Below are positions 48,057-57,258 of a stretch of 64,000 nt of DNA, piece by piece. Source of the stretch: Brachybacterium aquaticum (GTDB taxonomy: Bacteria > Actinomycetota > Actinomycetes > Actinomycetales > Dermabacteraceae); NCBI RefSeq assembly GCF_014204755.1, contig NZ_JACHLZ010000001.1, positions 1,240,001 to 1,304,000 of the forward strand, in the 5' to 3' direction. The position numbers and the translations under genes were made by a program. A model generated the notes under the pieces. That model saw only the letters and a program-made list of their open reading frames with translations. It was not told the origin of the DNA and did not search any database. How positions within the stretch are numbered: position 1 is the stretch's first letter; each line of letters begins with the position of its first letter.

Positions 48057-49286
48057 ATGACGCTTCTCCACGACACCCCGCACGGAGCCCCCGCCCAGGC
48101 CAGCACTCCCGGTCACGGCACGGGGGCTCGTCGTCGACCCCTCACGATCGGGAACCTCACCGTGGACACCCCGGTCATGCTCGCCCCCATGGCGGGCGTG
48201 ACCAACATGGCCTTCCGCGTGCTGTGCCGCGAGTTCGGCGCCCAGCACAGCGAGGACGACGGCGGGCTGTTCCCCACCGAGATGGTCACCACGCGCGCGC
48301 TCATCGAGGACCACCGCGAGTCCTGGCGCCTGCTGCGCATGGCCGACCGGGAGTCGCCCCGCTCCGTCCAGCTGTACGGCGTGGACCCCGCGGTCGTCGG
48401 CCGCTCGATCGAGATGATCCTCGAGCGCGATGGCGCCGACCACATCGACCTGAACTTCGGCTGCCCCGTCCCCAAGGTGACCCGCCGCGGCGGCGGCGGT
48501 GTGCTGCCCTGGAAGGACGAGCTGTTCACCCGCATCCTCCGCGCGGCCGTGGACGCCGCCGGGGACGTGCCGGTCACCCTGAAGACCCGCAAGGGCGTGG
48601 ACGATGCGCACCTGACCTTCCGCGACGCGGGCCTGATCGCCCAGGAGGTCGGCGCCGCCGCGATCACCCTGCACGGCCGCACCGTGAAGGAGCAGTACTC
48701 CGGCACCGCGGACTGGACCTCCATCGCCGAGCTCAAGGAGACCGTCATCGACATCCCCGTGCTCGGCAACGGCGACGTGTGGTCGGCCGAGGACGCGCTG
48801 CGGATGATGGACGAGACCGGGGCCGACGGGGTCGTCGTCGGCCGCGGCTGCCAGGGCAGGCCCTGGCTCTTCGCCGACCTCGCCGCCGGCTTCGCCGGCT
48901 CCGAGGAGCGGGTGCGTCCCGGCCTCGGCGACGTCGCCCGGATCCTGCGCCGCCACGCCGAGCTGCTGGTCGAGTTCTACGAGGACGAGGACCGCGGCGT
49001 GAAGGACCTGCGCAAGCACGTGGCCTGGTACTTCAAGGGCTACCCCGTCGGCGGCGACATGCGCCGGAAGCTGGCGAGCATGGAATCCCTCGCCGACCTC
49101 GACCAGAAGCTCTCCGAGCTCGACCTCGAAGCGCCCTACCCGGGCGCCGACGTCGAAGGGCCCCGCGGCCGCACCGGCCATCCCCGCAACGCCACGGTCC
49201 CCACCGGGTGGATGGACTCCCGCGAGCTGTCCGACGAGCATCGCCGGCGCCTCCACGAGGCCGAGCTGGACATCTCGGGCGGCTGA
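48057..49286 (+). CDS. dusB: tRNA-dihydrouridine synthase (DusB-like)
   Basis: A 409-residue FMN enzyme reducing uridines in tRNA. Start of the barrel: VMLAPMAGVTNMAFR; catalytic Cys in NFGCPVPKVTRRGGG; then VTLKTRKG, LHGRTVKEQYSG, GNGDVWS and GVVVGRGCQG. ATG 48057 lies 9 nt after GAGAAT (48042-48047), so the message may be nearly leaderless. The dgt gene follows by 3 bp. Confidence 0.93.
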   Translation: MTLLHDTPHGAPAQASTPGHGTGARRRPLTIGNLTVDTPVMLAPMAGVTNMAFRVLCREFGAQHSEDDGGLFPTEMVTTRALIEDHRESWRLLRMADRESPRSVQLYGVDPAVVGRSIEMILERDGADHIDLNFGCPVPKVTRRGGGGVLPWKDELFTRILRAAVDAAGDVPVTLKTRKGVDDAHLTFRDAGLIAQEVGAAAITLHGRTVKEQYSGTADWTSIAELKETVIDIPVLGNGDVWSAEDALRMMDETGADGVVVGRGCQGRPWLFADLAAGFAGSEERVRPGLGDVARILRRHAELLVEFYEDEDRGVKDLRKHVAWYFKGYPVGGDMRRKLASMESLADLDQKLSELDLEAPYPGADVEGPRGRTGHPRNATVPTGWMDSRELSDEHRRRLHEAELDISGG

Positions 49287-49289
49287 GCG

Positions 49290-50639
49290 ATGACCGACCC
49301 CGCCTCCTCCAGCACTGCCGCGGCAGCCCCGTCGGCCCCCGCCCTCCCGCCGCCCGGCTACACCGCGCACGACCTCGAGCGGTGGATGCCCGAGCCGCCC
49401 AAGTCCCAGGCCCGCACCCCTTTCCAGCGCGACCGCGCCCGGGTGCTGCACTCCTCGGCGCTGCGCCGCCTCGGCGCGAAGACGCAGGTGCTCGGCGCCG
49501 GCGCGAACGACTTCGTGCGCACGCGCCTGACCCACTCGCTCGAGGTCGCGCAGGTGGGGCGCGACATCGGCGCAGAGCTCGGCTGCGATCCCGACGTGGT
49601 CGACGCCGCGTGCCTCTCCCACGACCTCGGCCACCCGCCCTTCGGCCATAACGGCGAGAAGGTCCTCGACGACATCGCCGCGGACTTCGGCGGCTTCGAG
49701 GGCAACGCCCAGACCCTGCGCCTGCTCACCCGGCTCGAGCCGAAGGTGGTGGGGGAGGAGCGGCCCTACGGCCTGAACCTCACCCGCGCGAGCGTCGACG
49801 CCGCGATCAAGTACCCCTGGGCGCGCTTCGAGGGCCCCGATCCGGCCTCCCCGAAGTTCGGCGCCTATGCCGACGACCTCGGGGTGTACACCTGGGCGCG
49901 CGAGGGCGCGATCGAGGGCCGCAAGTGCTTCGAGGCGCAGGTCATGGACCTCGCCGACGACATCGCCTATTCCGTCCACGACATCGAGGACGCGATCACC
50001 GGGCTCACCCTGGACCTCGCGAAGCTGCGCGACCCGATGGAGCGCCACGCCGCCCTGTTCGTCGTCCAGGACTGGTACATGCCTGACATGCCCCTCGAGG
50101 CGCTGGACGAGGCACTCTCCCGCCTCGAGGCGGAGCCCAGCTGGCTGACCTCCTTCACCGGGTCGATGCGCTCGGCCGCGGCGCTGAAGGACATGACCAG
50201 CCAGCTCATCGGCCGCTTCACCCGCTCCGCGATCACCGCGACCCGCGAGGCCCACGGCACGGCTCCCATGTCCCGCTACGCCGGTGAGGTCGTCGTCCCC
50301 GAGGGGACGAGGCTCGAGATCGCGGTGCTGAAGGGTCTCGCCGCCGCGTACGTCATGTCCTCCGCCTCCCAGCAGCCCGTCTACGAGGCGCAGGAGGAGA
50401 TCATCCGCGACCTGTACTCGCGCCTGTGGCACACCGGCACCCAGTACCTCAGCCCCCTGTTCGCGGAGCTGTGGCAGCAGGCCGGGGACGACGACGCGCG
50501 CCGGCGCGTGATCGTCGACCAGATCGCCTCCTACACCGACGTCACCGCCCGGCGCCTTCACGAGGTGCTGTTCGACCGGGACGTCACCCACATCACCGCC
50601 GCCGACATGCCCCTGCCCGGGCTCGGATCGGAGCTCTGA
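49290..50639 (+). CDS. dgt: dGTPase-like deoxynucleotide triphosphohydrolase
   Basis: A 449-residue HD-domain enzyme releasing triphosphate from dNTPs. Metal ligands lie in HSLEVAQ, then CLSHDLGHPPFGHNGE. The position directly before dnaG is conserved in actinobacteria, so a role in nucleotide quality near replication priming is plausible. The N-terminal 25 residues are Ala/Pro-rich. Confidence 0.92.
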   Translation: MTDPASSSTAAAAPSAPALPPPGYTAHDLERWMPEPPKSQARTPFQRDRARVLHSSALRRLGAKTQVLGAGANDFVRTRLTHSLEVAQVGRDIGAELGCDPDVVDAACLSHDLGHPPFGHNGEKVLDDIAADFGGFEGNAQTLRLLTRLEPKVVGEERPYGLNLTRASVDAAIKYPWARFEGPDPASPKFGAYADDLGVYTWAREGAIEGRKCFEAQVMDLADDIAYSVHDIEDAITGLTLDLAKLRDPMERHAALFVVQDWYMPDMPLEALDEALSRLEAEPSWLTSFTGSMRSAAALKDMTSQLIGRFTRSAITATREAHGTAPMSRYAGEVVVPEGTRLEIAVLKGLAAAYVMSSASQQPVYEAQEEIIRDLYSRLWHTGTQYLSPLFAELWQQAGDDDARRRVIVDQIASYTDVTARRLHEVLFDRDVTHITAADMPLPGLGSEL

Positions 50640-50643
50640 GCGA

Positions 50644-52638
50644 GTGGCCCAGGGACTGATCCGCCGCGCCGACGTGGAGCTCGTGCGCGAGCGCGCCCGC
50701 CTGGACGAGGTGGTGGGGGAGCACGTCACCCTGCGCACCGCCGGGATCGGCTCGATGAAGGGGCTGTGCCCCTTCCACGACGAGAAGACCCCCTCGTTCA
50801 ACATCCGCCCGCAGCTGGGCCACTGGCACTGCTTCGGCTGCGGCGAGGGCGGGGACGTCATCTCCTTCGTCCAGAAGATCAACCACCTCAGCTTCGTCGA
50901 GGCCGTCGAGATGCTCGCCGGCCGCTACGGCGTCCAGCTGCACTACGAGGACGGCGGCAAGGACGGCGACCGCCCCGACTTCGGCACCCGGCGTCGCCTC
51001 GTGGACGCCCACGCCATCGCCGAAGAGTTCTACCGCGAGCAGCTGCTCGCCCCCGCCTCCGAGGTGGGACGGCGCTTCCTCGCCGAGCGCGGCTTCGACC
51101 AGGACGCCGCCGAGCACTTCGGCGTCGGCTTCGCCCCGGAGGGCTGGGACTCCCTGACCGGCCACCTGCGCTCGCGCGGCTTCACCGAGGCGGAGCTCAC
51201 CGCGAGCGGCCTGGTCTCCCAGGGCCAGCGCGGGGTGTACGACCGGTTCCGCGGCCGGCTCGTGTGGCCGATCCGCGACATCACCGGCAAGACCATCGGC
51301 TTCGGCGCGCGGCGCCTGCTCGAGTCCGACCAGGGCCCCAAGTACCTCAACACCCCCGAGACGGACATCTACCACAAGTCCCAGGTGCTCTACGGCCTGG
51401 ACATCGCCCGCAAGGAGATCGCCACCCAGCACCGCGTGGTGGTCGTCGAGGGATACACCGACGTGATGGCCGCGCACCTGGCCGGGGTCACCACCGCCGT
51501 CGCCTCCTGCGGCACCGCCTTCGGCGCCGAGCACGTGAAGATCGTCCGCCGCGTCATGGGCGACTCCAACCCCTCGGCCGGGCTGCGGCTGAACACCGAC
51601 GGGAAAGGCCTGGCGGGAGAAGTCGTCTTCACCTTCGACGGCGACGCCGCCGGGCAGAAGGCGGCACTGCGCGCCTTCGAGGAGGACCAGCGCTTCGTCG
51701 CCCAGACCTACGTCGCCGTCGAACCGAACGGCATGGACCCCTGCGAGCTGCGGATCGAGCGCGGCGACCAGGCGGTGCGGGAGCTCATCGAGACCCGCAG
51801 GCCCCTGTTCGAGTTCGCGATCCGCACCGCCATCAGCCAGGTCGACCTCGACACCGTCGAGGGACAGGTGACCGCGCTGCGCATGGCGGCGCCGGTCGTG
51901 GCGAGGATCCGCGACCGCGCCATGCGGCCCGAGTACGCGCGGCGCCTGGCCGGCTGGCTCGGAATGGACGAGCGGACCGTGCTGCGAGCCGTCCACGACG
52001 CTGCTCGCACCGAGGGCCGCGGCGGGCATCGCGCCGAGGAGCAGCCGCCGGAGCCGCACCGCGACGGTGGCGGGCACAGCCCCGGGCACGGCAGGGACTC
52101 CGGGCACGGCAGGGACGAGGGCGGACTGCCCGTCCCACGCCTGGCCGACGTGGTCTCGCCCCGCGACCCCGTGGGCCAGGTCGAGACCCAGTCGCTCGCC
52201 GTCATGCTCCAGTCCCCGCAGCTGCTGGACGCGGACAAGGTCGCGGCGCTGCCCGACGACTCCTTCCACGTCCCCGCCCTGCAGGGCGTGTGGGACGTGA
52301 TGCTCGCCGCCGGCACCCTGCTCGACGCCGTCGAGGGGACCCTGCCCCCGGCCCGCTACCTCGAGCAGGTCCTCGAGATCGCGGGGGAGACCGTGCGGCC
52401 GCTCATCGTGGAGATCGCGAACCTCGACCTGCCCGCCCGGACCGAGGAGAGCCTCGCGCGGCTCGCCGACTCGCTGCTGAACCGCCTCAGCGAGCTGTCG
52501 ATCACCCGCGAGTACTCGGTGCTCAAGCAGCGCCTCCAGCGCACCGACCCCTCCGATGCGGAGCGGTACCAGGAGATCATGGCGCGGCTCACCGAGGTGC
52601 AGGTCAAGCGCCGTTCCCTGCGGGCTCCGGCGGACTGA
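50644..52638 (+). CDS. dnaG: DNA primase DnaG
   Basis: A 664-residue primase synthesising RNA primers for replication. The zinc-binding domain shows CPFHDEKTPSF and CFGCGEGGDVISF, the TOPRIM core has VVVEGYTDVMA and FTFDGDAAGQKAA, and the last 130 residues form the helicase-interacting region. A His/Gly-rich linker with repeated HGRDSG-like units lies at about 470-500. GTG 50644 follows dgt by 4 bp. Confidence 0.96.
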   Translation: MAQGLIRRADVELVRERARLDEVVGEHVTLRTAGIGSMKGLCPFHDEKTPSFNIRPQLGHWHCFGCGEGGDVISFVQKINHLSFVEAVEMLAGRYGVQLHYEDGGKDGDRPDFGTRRRLVDAHAIAEEFYREQLLAPASEVGRRFLAERGFDQDAAEHFGVGFAPEGWDSLTGHLRSRGFTEAELTASGLVSQGQRGVYDRFRGRLVWPIRDITGKTIGFGARRLLESDQGPKYLNTPETDIYHKSQVLYGLDIARKEIATQHRVVVVEGYTDVMAAHLAGVTTAVASCGTAFGAEHVKIVRRVMGDSNPSAGLRLNTDGKGLAGEVVFTFDGDAAGQKAALRAFEEDQRFVAQTYVAVEPNGMDPCELRIERGDQAVRELIETRRPLFEFAIRTAISQVDLDTVEGQVTALRMAAPVVARIRDRAMRPEYARRLAGWLGMDERTVLRAVHDAARTEGRGGHRAEEQPPEPHRDGGGHSPGHGRDSGHGRDEGGLPVPRLADVVSPRDPVGQVETQSLAVMLQSPQLLDADKVAALPDDSFHVPALQGVWDVMLAAGTLLDAVEGTLPPARYLEQVLEIAGETVRPLIVEIANLDLPARTEESLARLADSLLNRLSELSITREYSVLKQRLQRTDPSDAERYQEIMARLTEVQVKRRSLRAPAD

Positions 52639-52745
52639 CCGGCTCGGGACGGCGGACGACGGAGGCTCGGCCGACGGGGGCGGCCCTCGCGGCACCGCGC
52701 AAGACCGTCAGCCGAGCGCGCCGACAATCTCCTAGCGCACCCAGA

Positions 52746-53603
52746 TCAGCCGAGTGCGCGTACCGCGGTGATCGCCTTCTGCTGCATCTCCAGCAGGTGG
52801 GCGAGGAGGTTCTCGAGCGTCGGCACGGCCTCGGGCTCGGGGTCGAGCGCCGCGAGGAACGTGCGGGCGATCTCCACGTCCTGCACCCGCCCCAGCAGCT
52901 CCTGGTACGGCTCGGCGCGCGCCAGGCGCTCGGCGGCGATGGGGCCGAGGGGGAGGAGCAGCTCCGCGGCATAGCGCCAGCGCTTGGCGGCCTTGCGCGC
53001 CGAGTGCAGCTGGGCAGGATCGTCGGCCGCTGACGTCAGTCGCCTCCGGACCCGTGCCTCGGCGCCCTCGAGCACCGCGACCGGATCGAGGTGAGGCAGC
53101 GAGGGCGGTGCCGTCCTCCAGGTGCGCAGCAGGTCCGCGGTGCGTCCCCAGGCGCTCCCACCGGAGTCCGACCGCAGCTGGGCGAGGGCGGCGTCGCGCA
53201 GGACGTCCAGTTCGCGGGTCAGCAGTGCACGGGCAGGAGGGACCGGCGAGGGTCGGGCCCCGTCGGCCGACGGGAGCTCGTCGAGGGCGGGCAGCAGCAG
53301 CTCGGCGAGCACGTCGGCGTCCCGCACCTCGCCGAAGGCGAGCGCGACCGCCTGCAGATCCGCGTCGAGGGCGACGTGGTCCCCATACTCGGGCAGGTGC
53401 TCGAACGCCGCGGGGAAGGAGCGGACGGTCCCGCGGAGGCGGCGCAGCGAGGTGCGGGTGTCGTGGACGAGGTCGACGGTGAGATCGTCCACCGCCCGGT
53501 CGACCGTGTCGATGCCGATGAGTGCCCGTGCGGCGTGGGCGTGGACGTAGTCGGCGAGCGGGTCGGGGTCGGGGCTGCCGGCCCCGGTCATCGTCCGGGT
53601 CAT
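52746..53603 (-). CDS. CHAD domain protein
   Basis: A 285-residue helical protein of the CHAD family, which binds polyphosphate. Conserved His and basic helices are seen in VHDTRTSLRRLRGTVRSF and LHSARKAAKRWRYAAEL. No fused CYTH domain or neighbouring polyphosphate kinase is seen. ATG 53603 is preceded by AGGAGGCAGGAGC. Function inside the cell is unproven. Confidence 0.88.
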   Translation of the reverse strand: MTRTMTGAGSPDPDPLADYVHAHAARALIGIDTVDRAVDDLTVDLVHDTRTSLRRLRGTVRSFPAAFEHLPEYGDHVALDADLQAVALAFGEVRDADVLAELLLPALDELPSADGARPSPVPPARALLTRELDVLRDAALAQLRSDSGGSAWGRTADLLRTWRTAPPSLPHLDPVAVLEGAEARVRRRLTSAADDPAQLHSARKAAKRWRYAAELLLPLGPIAAERLARAEPYQELLGRVQDVEIARTFLAALDPEPEAVPTLENLLAHLLEMQQKAITAVRALG

Positions 53604-53813
53604 GATCGCTCCTGCCTCCTTCGTCCGCGGTGGGGCGAGCACGCCGCGCAGGCTGCTGCTCGGGCCCAGCCTGGCCGAACGGCGGCGCCGTGTCGAGCAT
53701 CGTCGGCCAGTCGTCGCCGGTGCGCCCCGGACTCTTCCCATCGGGCGAGCGGATGCGTAGCGTGGGCGCTTCACGGCGGCCCGACCACCGTGGTCCCGGG
53801 GAAAGGCGGCAGC

Positions 53814-55190
53814 GTGAGGATCGAGATCGAGCACCGACTGGACGCTCCGCAGGCGGAGGTCCTCGCCTGGCACGAACGCCCTGGCGCCCTGGTGCGCCTG
53901 ACCCCTCCGGGACTGGCCACTCCCGACGCGCCAGGCGAGGGAGGGATCCGCCCCGGACGCGTGGTGGGCGTGCGCGTGGGCCCGCCCGTGCTACCCATGC
54001 TCATCCGTCCCCACTGGGTCCTGAGGCACGTGGAGCGCGTGCCCGGCGGTGGCTTCGTCGATCAGCAGGTCCGCGGGCCCTGGCGCAGCTGGCGGCACGA
54101 GCACGGGATCCTCGACGACGCCCGCGGCGGCACGCTGCTGCGGGACGTCATCGACCTCGAGCTCCCGCGCCACCTCGACCACCTCGCCCCGCGGGTGGAG
54201 CGGGCGGTGCAGGCGCAGTTCGCCTTCCGCGCCCGGCAGCTGCGCGACGACCTCGCCTTCCACGCCCGCTGGGCGCACGTGCCGCGCCTGACCGTCGTCA
54301 TCACCGGGTCCTCCGGCCTCATCGGCACCCAGCTCGCCGCGCTGCTCGAGAGCGGCGGCCACACCGTGCGCCGCATGGTGCGGGAGGACCGGGTGGGGAC
54401 CGGCGAGGTCACTTGGGATCCGCAGACCGGGCAGCTCGATCCCGCGGACATCGAGGACGCCGACGTGGTCGTGAACCTCGCCGGGCGTTCGATCGCCACC
54501 CGCTGGACCTCCGCCGCCCGGCGCGATATCCGCTCCTCTCGCATCGGCGGCACCACGCTGATCTCACGCACCCTCGCCCAGCTCGAGGACGGACCGACCG
54601 CGCTCGTGCAGGCCTCCGCTATCGGGCTGTACGGGCCGCGCCGCCCCGGGGAGGTGCTCACCGAGGACGACCCCGGCGGGGACGGCTTCCTCGCAGACCT
54701 CGTGCGGGACTGGGAGGGCTCCACCCATGCCGCCCGTGATGCCGGGAAGCGGGTCGTCGCCGTGCGCACCGGCATGGTCCTCTCTGACGCCGGCGGCTCC
54801 CTGCTGCCCCAGCTGCCGCTCTTCTTCGCGGGCGTGGGCGGACGCCTCACCGCGAAGCGGGCGAAGCTCTCCTGGATCACCCTGGACGACATCACCCGCG
54901 CCTTCGCCCACGCCGTGCTCTCGGCGGACCTCGAGGGTCCCGTCAACGGCGTCGCCCCGCACCCCGTCACCGCCGGGGAGTTCGCCCGCACCCTCGGCGG
55001 GGTGATGCACCGGCCCTCGTTCGTGCCCGTGCCCGAGTTCGGCCCGCGCCTCTTGCTCGGCCGGGCGGGGGCCGACGAACTCGTCCGCACCGACCAGCAC
55101 GTCTCCGACGCGCACCTCGCCGCGAGCGGGTTCGTTTCCGCGCATGCGGAACTGGGGGAGGGATTGGCGCACCTGCTGGTGCGGGGGTGA
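53814..55190 (+). CDS. TIGR01777-type epimerase with N-terminal SRPBCC domain
   Basis: A 458-residue fusion. Residues about 1-155 resemble a SRPBCC (START-like) ligand-binding fold (RIEIEHRLDAPQAEVLAWHE, GPWRSWRHEHG). Residues about 160-458 are a nucleoside-diphosphate-sugar epimerase-like SDR with VVITGSSGLIGTQLAALLES, VVNLAGRSIATRWTSAARR and the DUF1731 C-terminus (RTDQHVSDAHLAASGF). The TIGR01777 family includes the cell-division-linked SulA-like protein of cyanobacteria, but substrates are unknown. GTG 53814 is chosen from the domain start and a GAAAGG upstream; TAGCGT at 53758-53763 is a possible -10. Confidence 0.85.
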   Translation: MRIEIEHRLDAPQAEVLAWHERPGALVRLTPPGLATPDAPGEGGIRPGRVVGVRVGPPVLPMLIRPHWVLRHVERVPGGGFVDQQVRGPWRSWRHEHGILDDARGGTLLRDVIDLELPRHLDHLAPRVERAVQAQFAFRARQLRDDLAFHARWAHVPRLTVVITGSSGLIGTQLAALLESGGHTVRRMVREDRVGTGEVTWDPQTGQLDPADIEDADVVVNLAGRSIATRWTSAARRDIRSSRIGGTTLISRTLAQLEDGPTALVQASAIGLYGPRRPGEVLTEDDPGGDGFLADLVRDWEGSTHAARDAGKRVVAVRTGMVLSDAGGSLLPQLPLFFAGVGGRLTAKRAKLSWITLDDITRAFAHAVLSADLEGPVNGVAPHPVTAGEFARTLGGVMHRPSFVPVPEFGPRLLLGRAGADELVRTDQHVSDAHLAASGFVSAHAELGEGLAHLLVRG

Positions 55191-55224
55191 GTCGAGACCG
55201 GGGAGGACCTGAGAGCCCCGCTCC

Positions 55225-55713
55225 TCAGGAATCCTGCGCGACGGCGAGTATCCGCCGGCACGCCGTGGCCAGCTGCCGGCTCTGCGCGGCGGTGAGGGGC
55301 TCGAAGAACAGGCGGCGCAGCTCTGTCTCGTGCGCCGGCGCAACCGACTCGACCTTCTGCCTCCCAGCATCGGTCAGTGTGACCAGCGTGGTTCGTCCGT
55401 CCTCGGGATTGGGCCGGCGGGTGAGCCATCCCTGCCGCTCGAGGCGCGTGGCCGCATTCGACAGGCGGGACAGCGTGCCGCAGACGCTGCTCGCGAGCTC
55501 GCTCATCCGCAGCGTGCGCTCCGGTGCCGTCGAGAGCCAGGACATGACCAGGTAGTCGAAGTGCCCGATGCCGCCGTCGCGCTGCATCTGGGTCTCGAGG
55601 ACCCCGGGGAGCAGGGTCAGGACATGGGCGAACGCGAACCACTGCGCGCGCTCCTCGTCGGTGAGCCGTTCGGGCTCGGCGCCGCTCGTCACGAGAGCGA
55701 GTCTAGGTCGCAT
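55225..55713 (-). CDS. MarR-family transcriptional regulator
   Basis: A 162-residue winged-helix regulator (MSELASSVCGTLSRLSNAATRLERQGWL, read as helices; then PEDGRTTLVTLTDAGRQ for the wing). Its target is unknown: the DNA just upstream was replaced by mobile elements from 55805, so any original divergent target gene may have been lost. The leader is unusually AT-rich. Confidence 0.88.
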   Translation of the reverse strand: MRPRLALVTSGAEPERLTDEERAQWFAFAHVLTLLPGVLETQMQRDGGIGHFDYLVMSWLSTAPERTLRMSELASSVCGTLSRLSNAATRLERQGWLTRRPNPEDGRTTLVTLTDAGRQKVESVAPAHETELRRLFFEPLTAAQSRQLATACRRILAVAQDS

Positions 55714-55755
55714 TGCCCCGAACTTGGTTGTCCAGTGAAATCAATAAGTCTAGTT

Positions 55756-55775
55756 CTACTTCATCAGGTAAGTAG
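55756..55775. promoter_or_regulatory. Inverted repeat in the MarR gene promoter region
   Basis: CTACTT and AAGTAG, 8 nt apart, lie 43-62 bp upstream of the marR-like start in an AT-rich stretch, a plausible autoregulatory operator. Short, so uncertain. Confidence 0.35.
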
Positions 55776-55824
55776 CTGCGGGCGCACTCAGCAAGCGTGA
55801 CCACTGAATCGCCTGTAAGTGTTC

Positions 55825-56045
55825 GTGGTGGCCGGCCCGGGGCTGGCTGGCAGGGTTGGTGCTGGTAGCCCGGCGCCCGTCGTGACTCCTGAATCGGCTG
55901 ACCCCTGCGGGGTGTCATTCCCGGGATCTGTCCGGCGGGGGCCGGGTGCCGGCGCCAGCCCTGGCCCACCACGATGGCTTGATCAGAAGCATGTCCACCG
56001 CCGGGAGCTCGATCTCGGCGGCGTGGCTCATTACAGGCCCGCCTC
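55825..56045 (+). ncRNA. Candidate IS110 bridge RNA, copy 1
   Basis: Two predicted folding domains lie upstream of the transposase. Domain 1 is closed by GTGGTGG (55825) with CCACCAC (55966) and GGGCTGG (55840) with CCAGCCC (55955). It holds CTGAATCG (55889-55896, same sense as the left target flank), a hairpin ACCCC-TGC-GGGGT (55901-55913), and CCCGGGAT (55920-55927, complement of the right target flank). Domain 2 holds AGAAGCAT (55985-55992, same sense as the element's right end), a stem CCACCGCCG/CGGCGGCGTGG, and TTACAGGC (56031-56038, complement of the element's left end). Order and sense agree with target-binding then donor-binding loops of known bridge RNAs. Exact ends are unknown. Confidence 0.65.
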
Positions 56046-56115
56046 GTAGTGACTCTCATCCTGGGCCGACGCCGGCAACGACGTCCCGTCCCAGCGATTC
56101 GAGAGGAACATCGTC

Positions 56116-57198
56116 ATGAACAGTCTGCCTGCCACCGTAGGGGACTTCTACCGATACGTCGTCGGAGTCGACACCCACGCCGCAACCCACTCCTACGCGA
56201 TCATCGAGGCTCCGAGCGGCGGCCTCATCGATCAGAATGTCTTCCCGACCAGCCCTGCAGGGCTGCGACGCGCACGAGAATGGATCGCGCGCCGCACCGA
56301 GGGAGACCTCGACGGTGTGCTGATCGCCGTGGAAGGAACCGGCTCTTACGGGGCAGTTCTCAGCGACGTGCTGCAGCAGGTCGGCTACCGAGTCGTCGAG
56401 GCACCGACCCCGCGTCGTGCACGAGCCCGAAGCAAGACCGACGCCCTCGACGCGCTACTCGCCGCCCGATCGAGTCTCGTCATGCCGTTGACGACGTTGC
56501 GAGATCGTCGCACCGGTGACCTGCAGTCGGCGCTCCAAGTCCTCACCGGTGCCCGCGACCAACAGAACGCCGACAGATTGCGGTGCATCAACGCCCTCAC
56601 CGCACTCGTGAGAACCCACGACCTTGGAATCGATGCACGCCGGGCCTTGACCGGAATGCAGATCGCGACGATCGCGAGCTGGCGTCGCCGAGAAGAGACG
56701 CTGGGGACAGCAACCGCCCGCGCCGAAGCGACACGCCTCGCGAAGCAGATCACGACGCTCGAGAGGGACCTCGCCGAGAACCGTGAACGGATCACTCACC
56801 TCGTGGAGACCACAGCTCCCGAGCTGCTGGACCTGCCAGGAGTCGGCGCAGTCACCGCAGCCGTGATCTTGACGGTCTGGTCGCACCCCGGCCGAATACG
56901 CAACGAGGCCGCATTCGCCATGATCGCAGGAGTCTGCCCGATCCCGGCCTCCTCGGGTAACACCACGAGGCATCGCCTCAACCGCGGTGGAGACCGACGG
57001 CTGAACCGCGCGCTGAACACCATCGTGCTCACCAGGATGCGCACCGATCCTGCCACCCGCACCTACATCGAGCGGCGCCAAAGCGAGGGCAAGACATCCA
57101 GAGAGATCCGACGCTGCCTCAAGCGCTACATCAGCCGCCAGATCTTCCGATCACTCACAGTTGCCCACCCCGTCCCGGACGCCGCCGCCGCGGCTTGA
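56116..57198 (+). CDS. IS110-family transposase (DEDD/Ser recombinase), copy 1
   Basis: A 360-residue recombinase. The RuvC-like N-terminal domain shows the DEDD residues in VVGVDTHAATHSYA, VEGTGSYG and KTDALDALLA; the C-terminal Tnp_20 domain shows LPGVGAVTAAVILTVW and the catalytic serine region PIPASSGNTTRHRLNRGG. Length is normal and no stop interrupts it, so the element looks active. GAGAGGA precedes ATG 56116. The copy at 60213-61295 differs at two residues (Ser/Asn near 35, Thr/Lys near 349). Confidence 0.93.
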   Translation: MNSLPATVGDFYRYVVGVDTHAATHSYAIIEAPSGGLIDQNVFPTSPAGLRRAREWIARRTEGDLDGVLIAVEGTGSYGAVLSDVLQQVGYRVVEAPTPRRARARSKTDALDALLAARSSLVMPLTTLRDRRTGDLQSALQVLTGARDQQNADRLRCINALTALVRTHDLGIDARRALTGMQIATIASWRRREETLGTATARAEATRLAKQITTLERDLAENRERITHLVETTAPELLDLPGVGAVTAAVILTVWSHPGRIRNEAAFAMIAGVCPIPASSGNTTRHRLNRGGDRRLNRALNTIVLTRMRTDPATRTYIERRQSEGKTSREIRRCLKRYISRQIFRSLTVAHPVPDAAAAA

Positions 57199-57258
57199 CA
57201 CAACATAGAAGCATCCCGGGTGTGGTGGAGGCTCTGAATCCACGGGAGGATGAGGAGC

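Larger units (their letters stand above)
55808..57214 (+). mobile_element. IS110-family element, copy 1
   Basis: Boundaries come from comparison with the inverted copy 2: shared sequence runs 55804-57221. The part before AT at 55808-55809 and after AT at 57213-57214 is explained by the IS3 tip TGAAT-CCCGGG present at both sites. The crossover dinucleotide thus appears to be AT. The element has a long non-coding left end (about 300 bp), one transposase gene and a very short right end, as in the IS621-type IS110 group. Confidence 0.8.

Noticed and set aside
55703-55803. Minus-strand frame before the marR-like gene reading into IS DNA
   Set aside because: AT-rich codons, no family match and overlap with the regulator's start; it looks like promoter DNA.
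55861-55876. CTGGTAGCCC in the IS110 left end matches the tRNA-Met 3' end
   Set aside because: Ten matching bases, but they are not in a guide position and the element is not inserted in a tRNA. Treated as chance.
55819-56049. 76-residue ORF in the IS110 left end (and its copy at 61362-61592)
   Set aside because: It overlaps the structured non-coding region, has no family resemblance, and exists in both copies only because the copies are near-identical.
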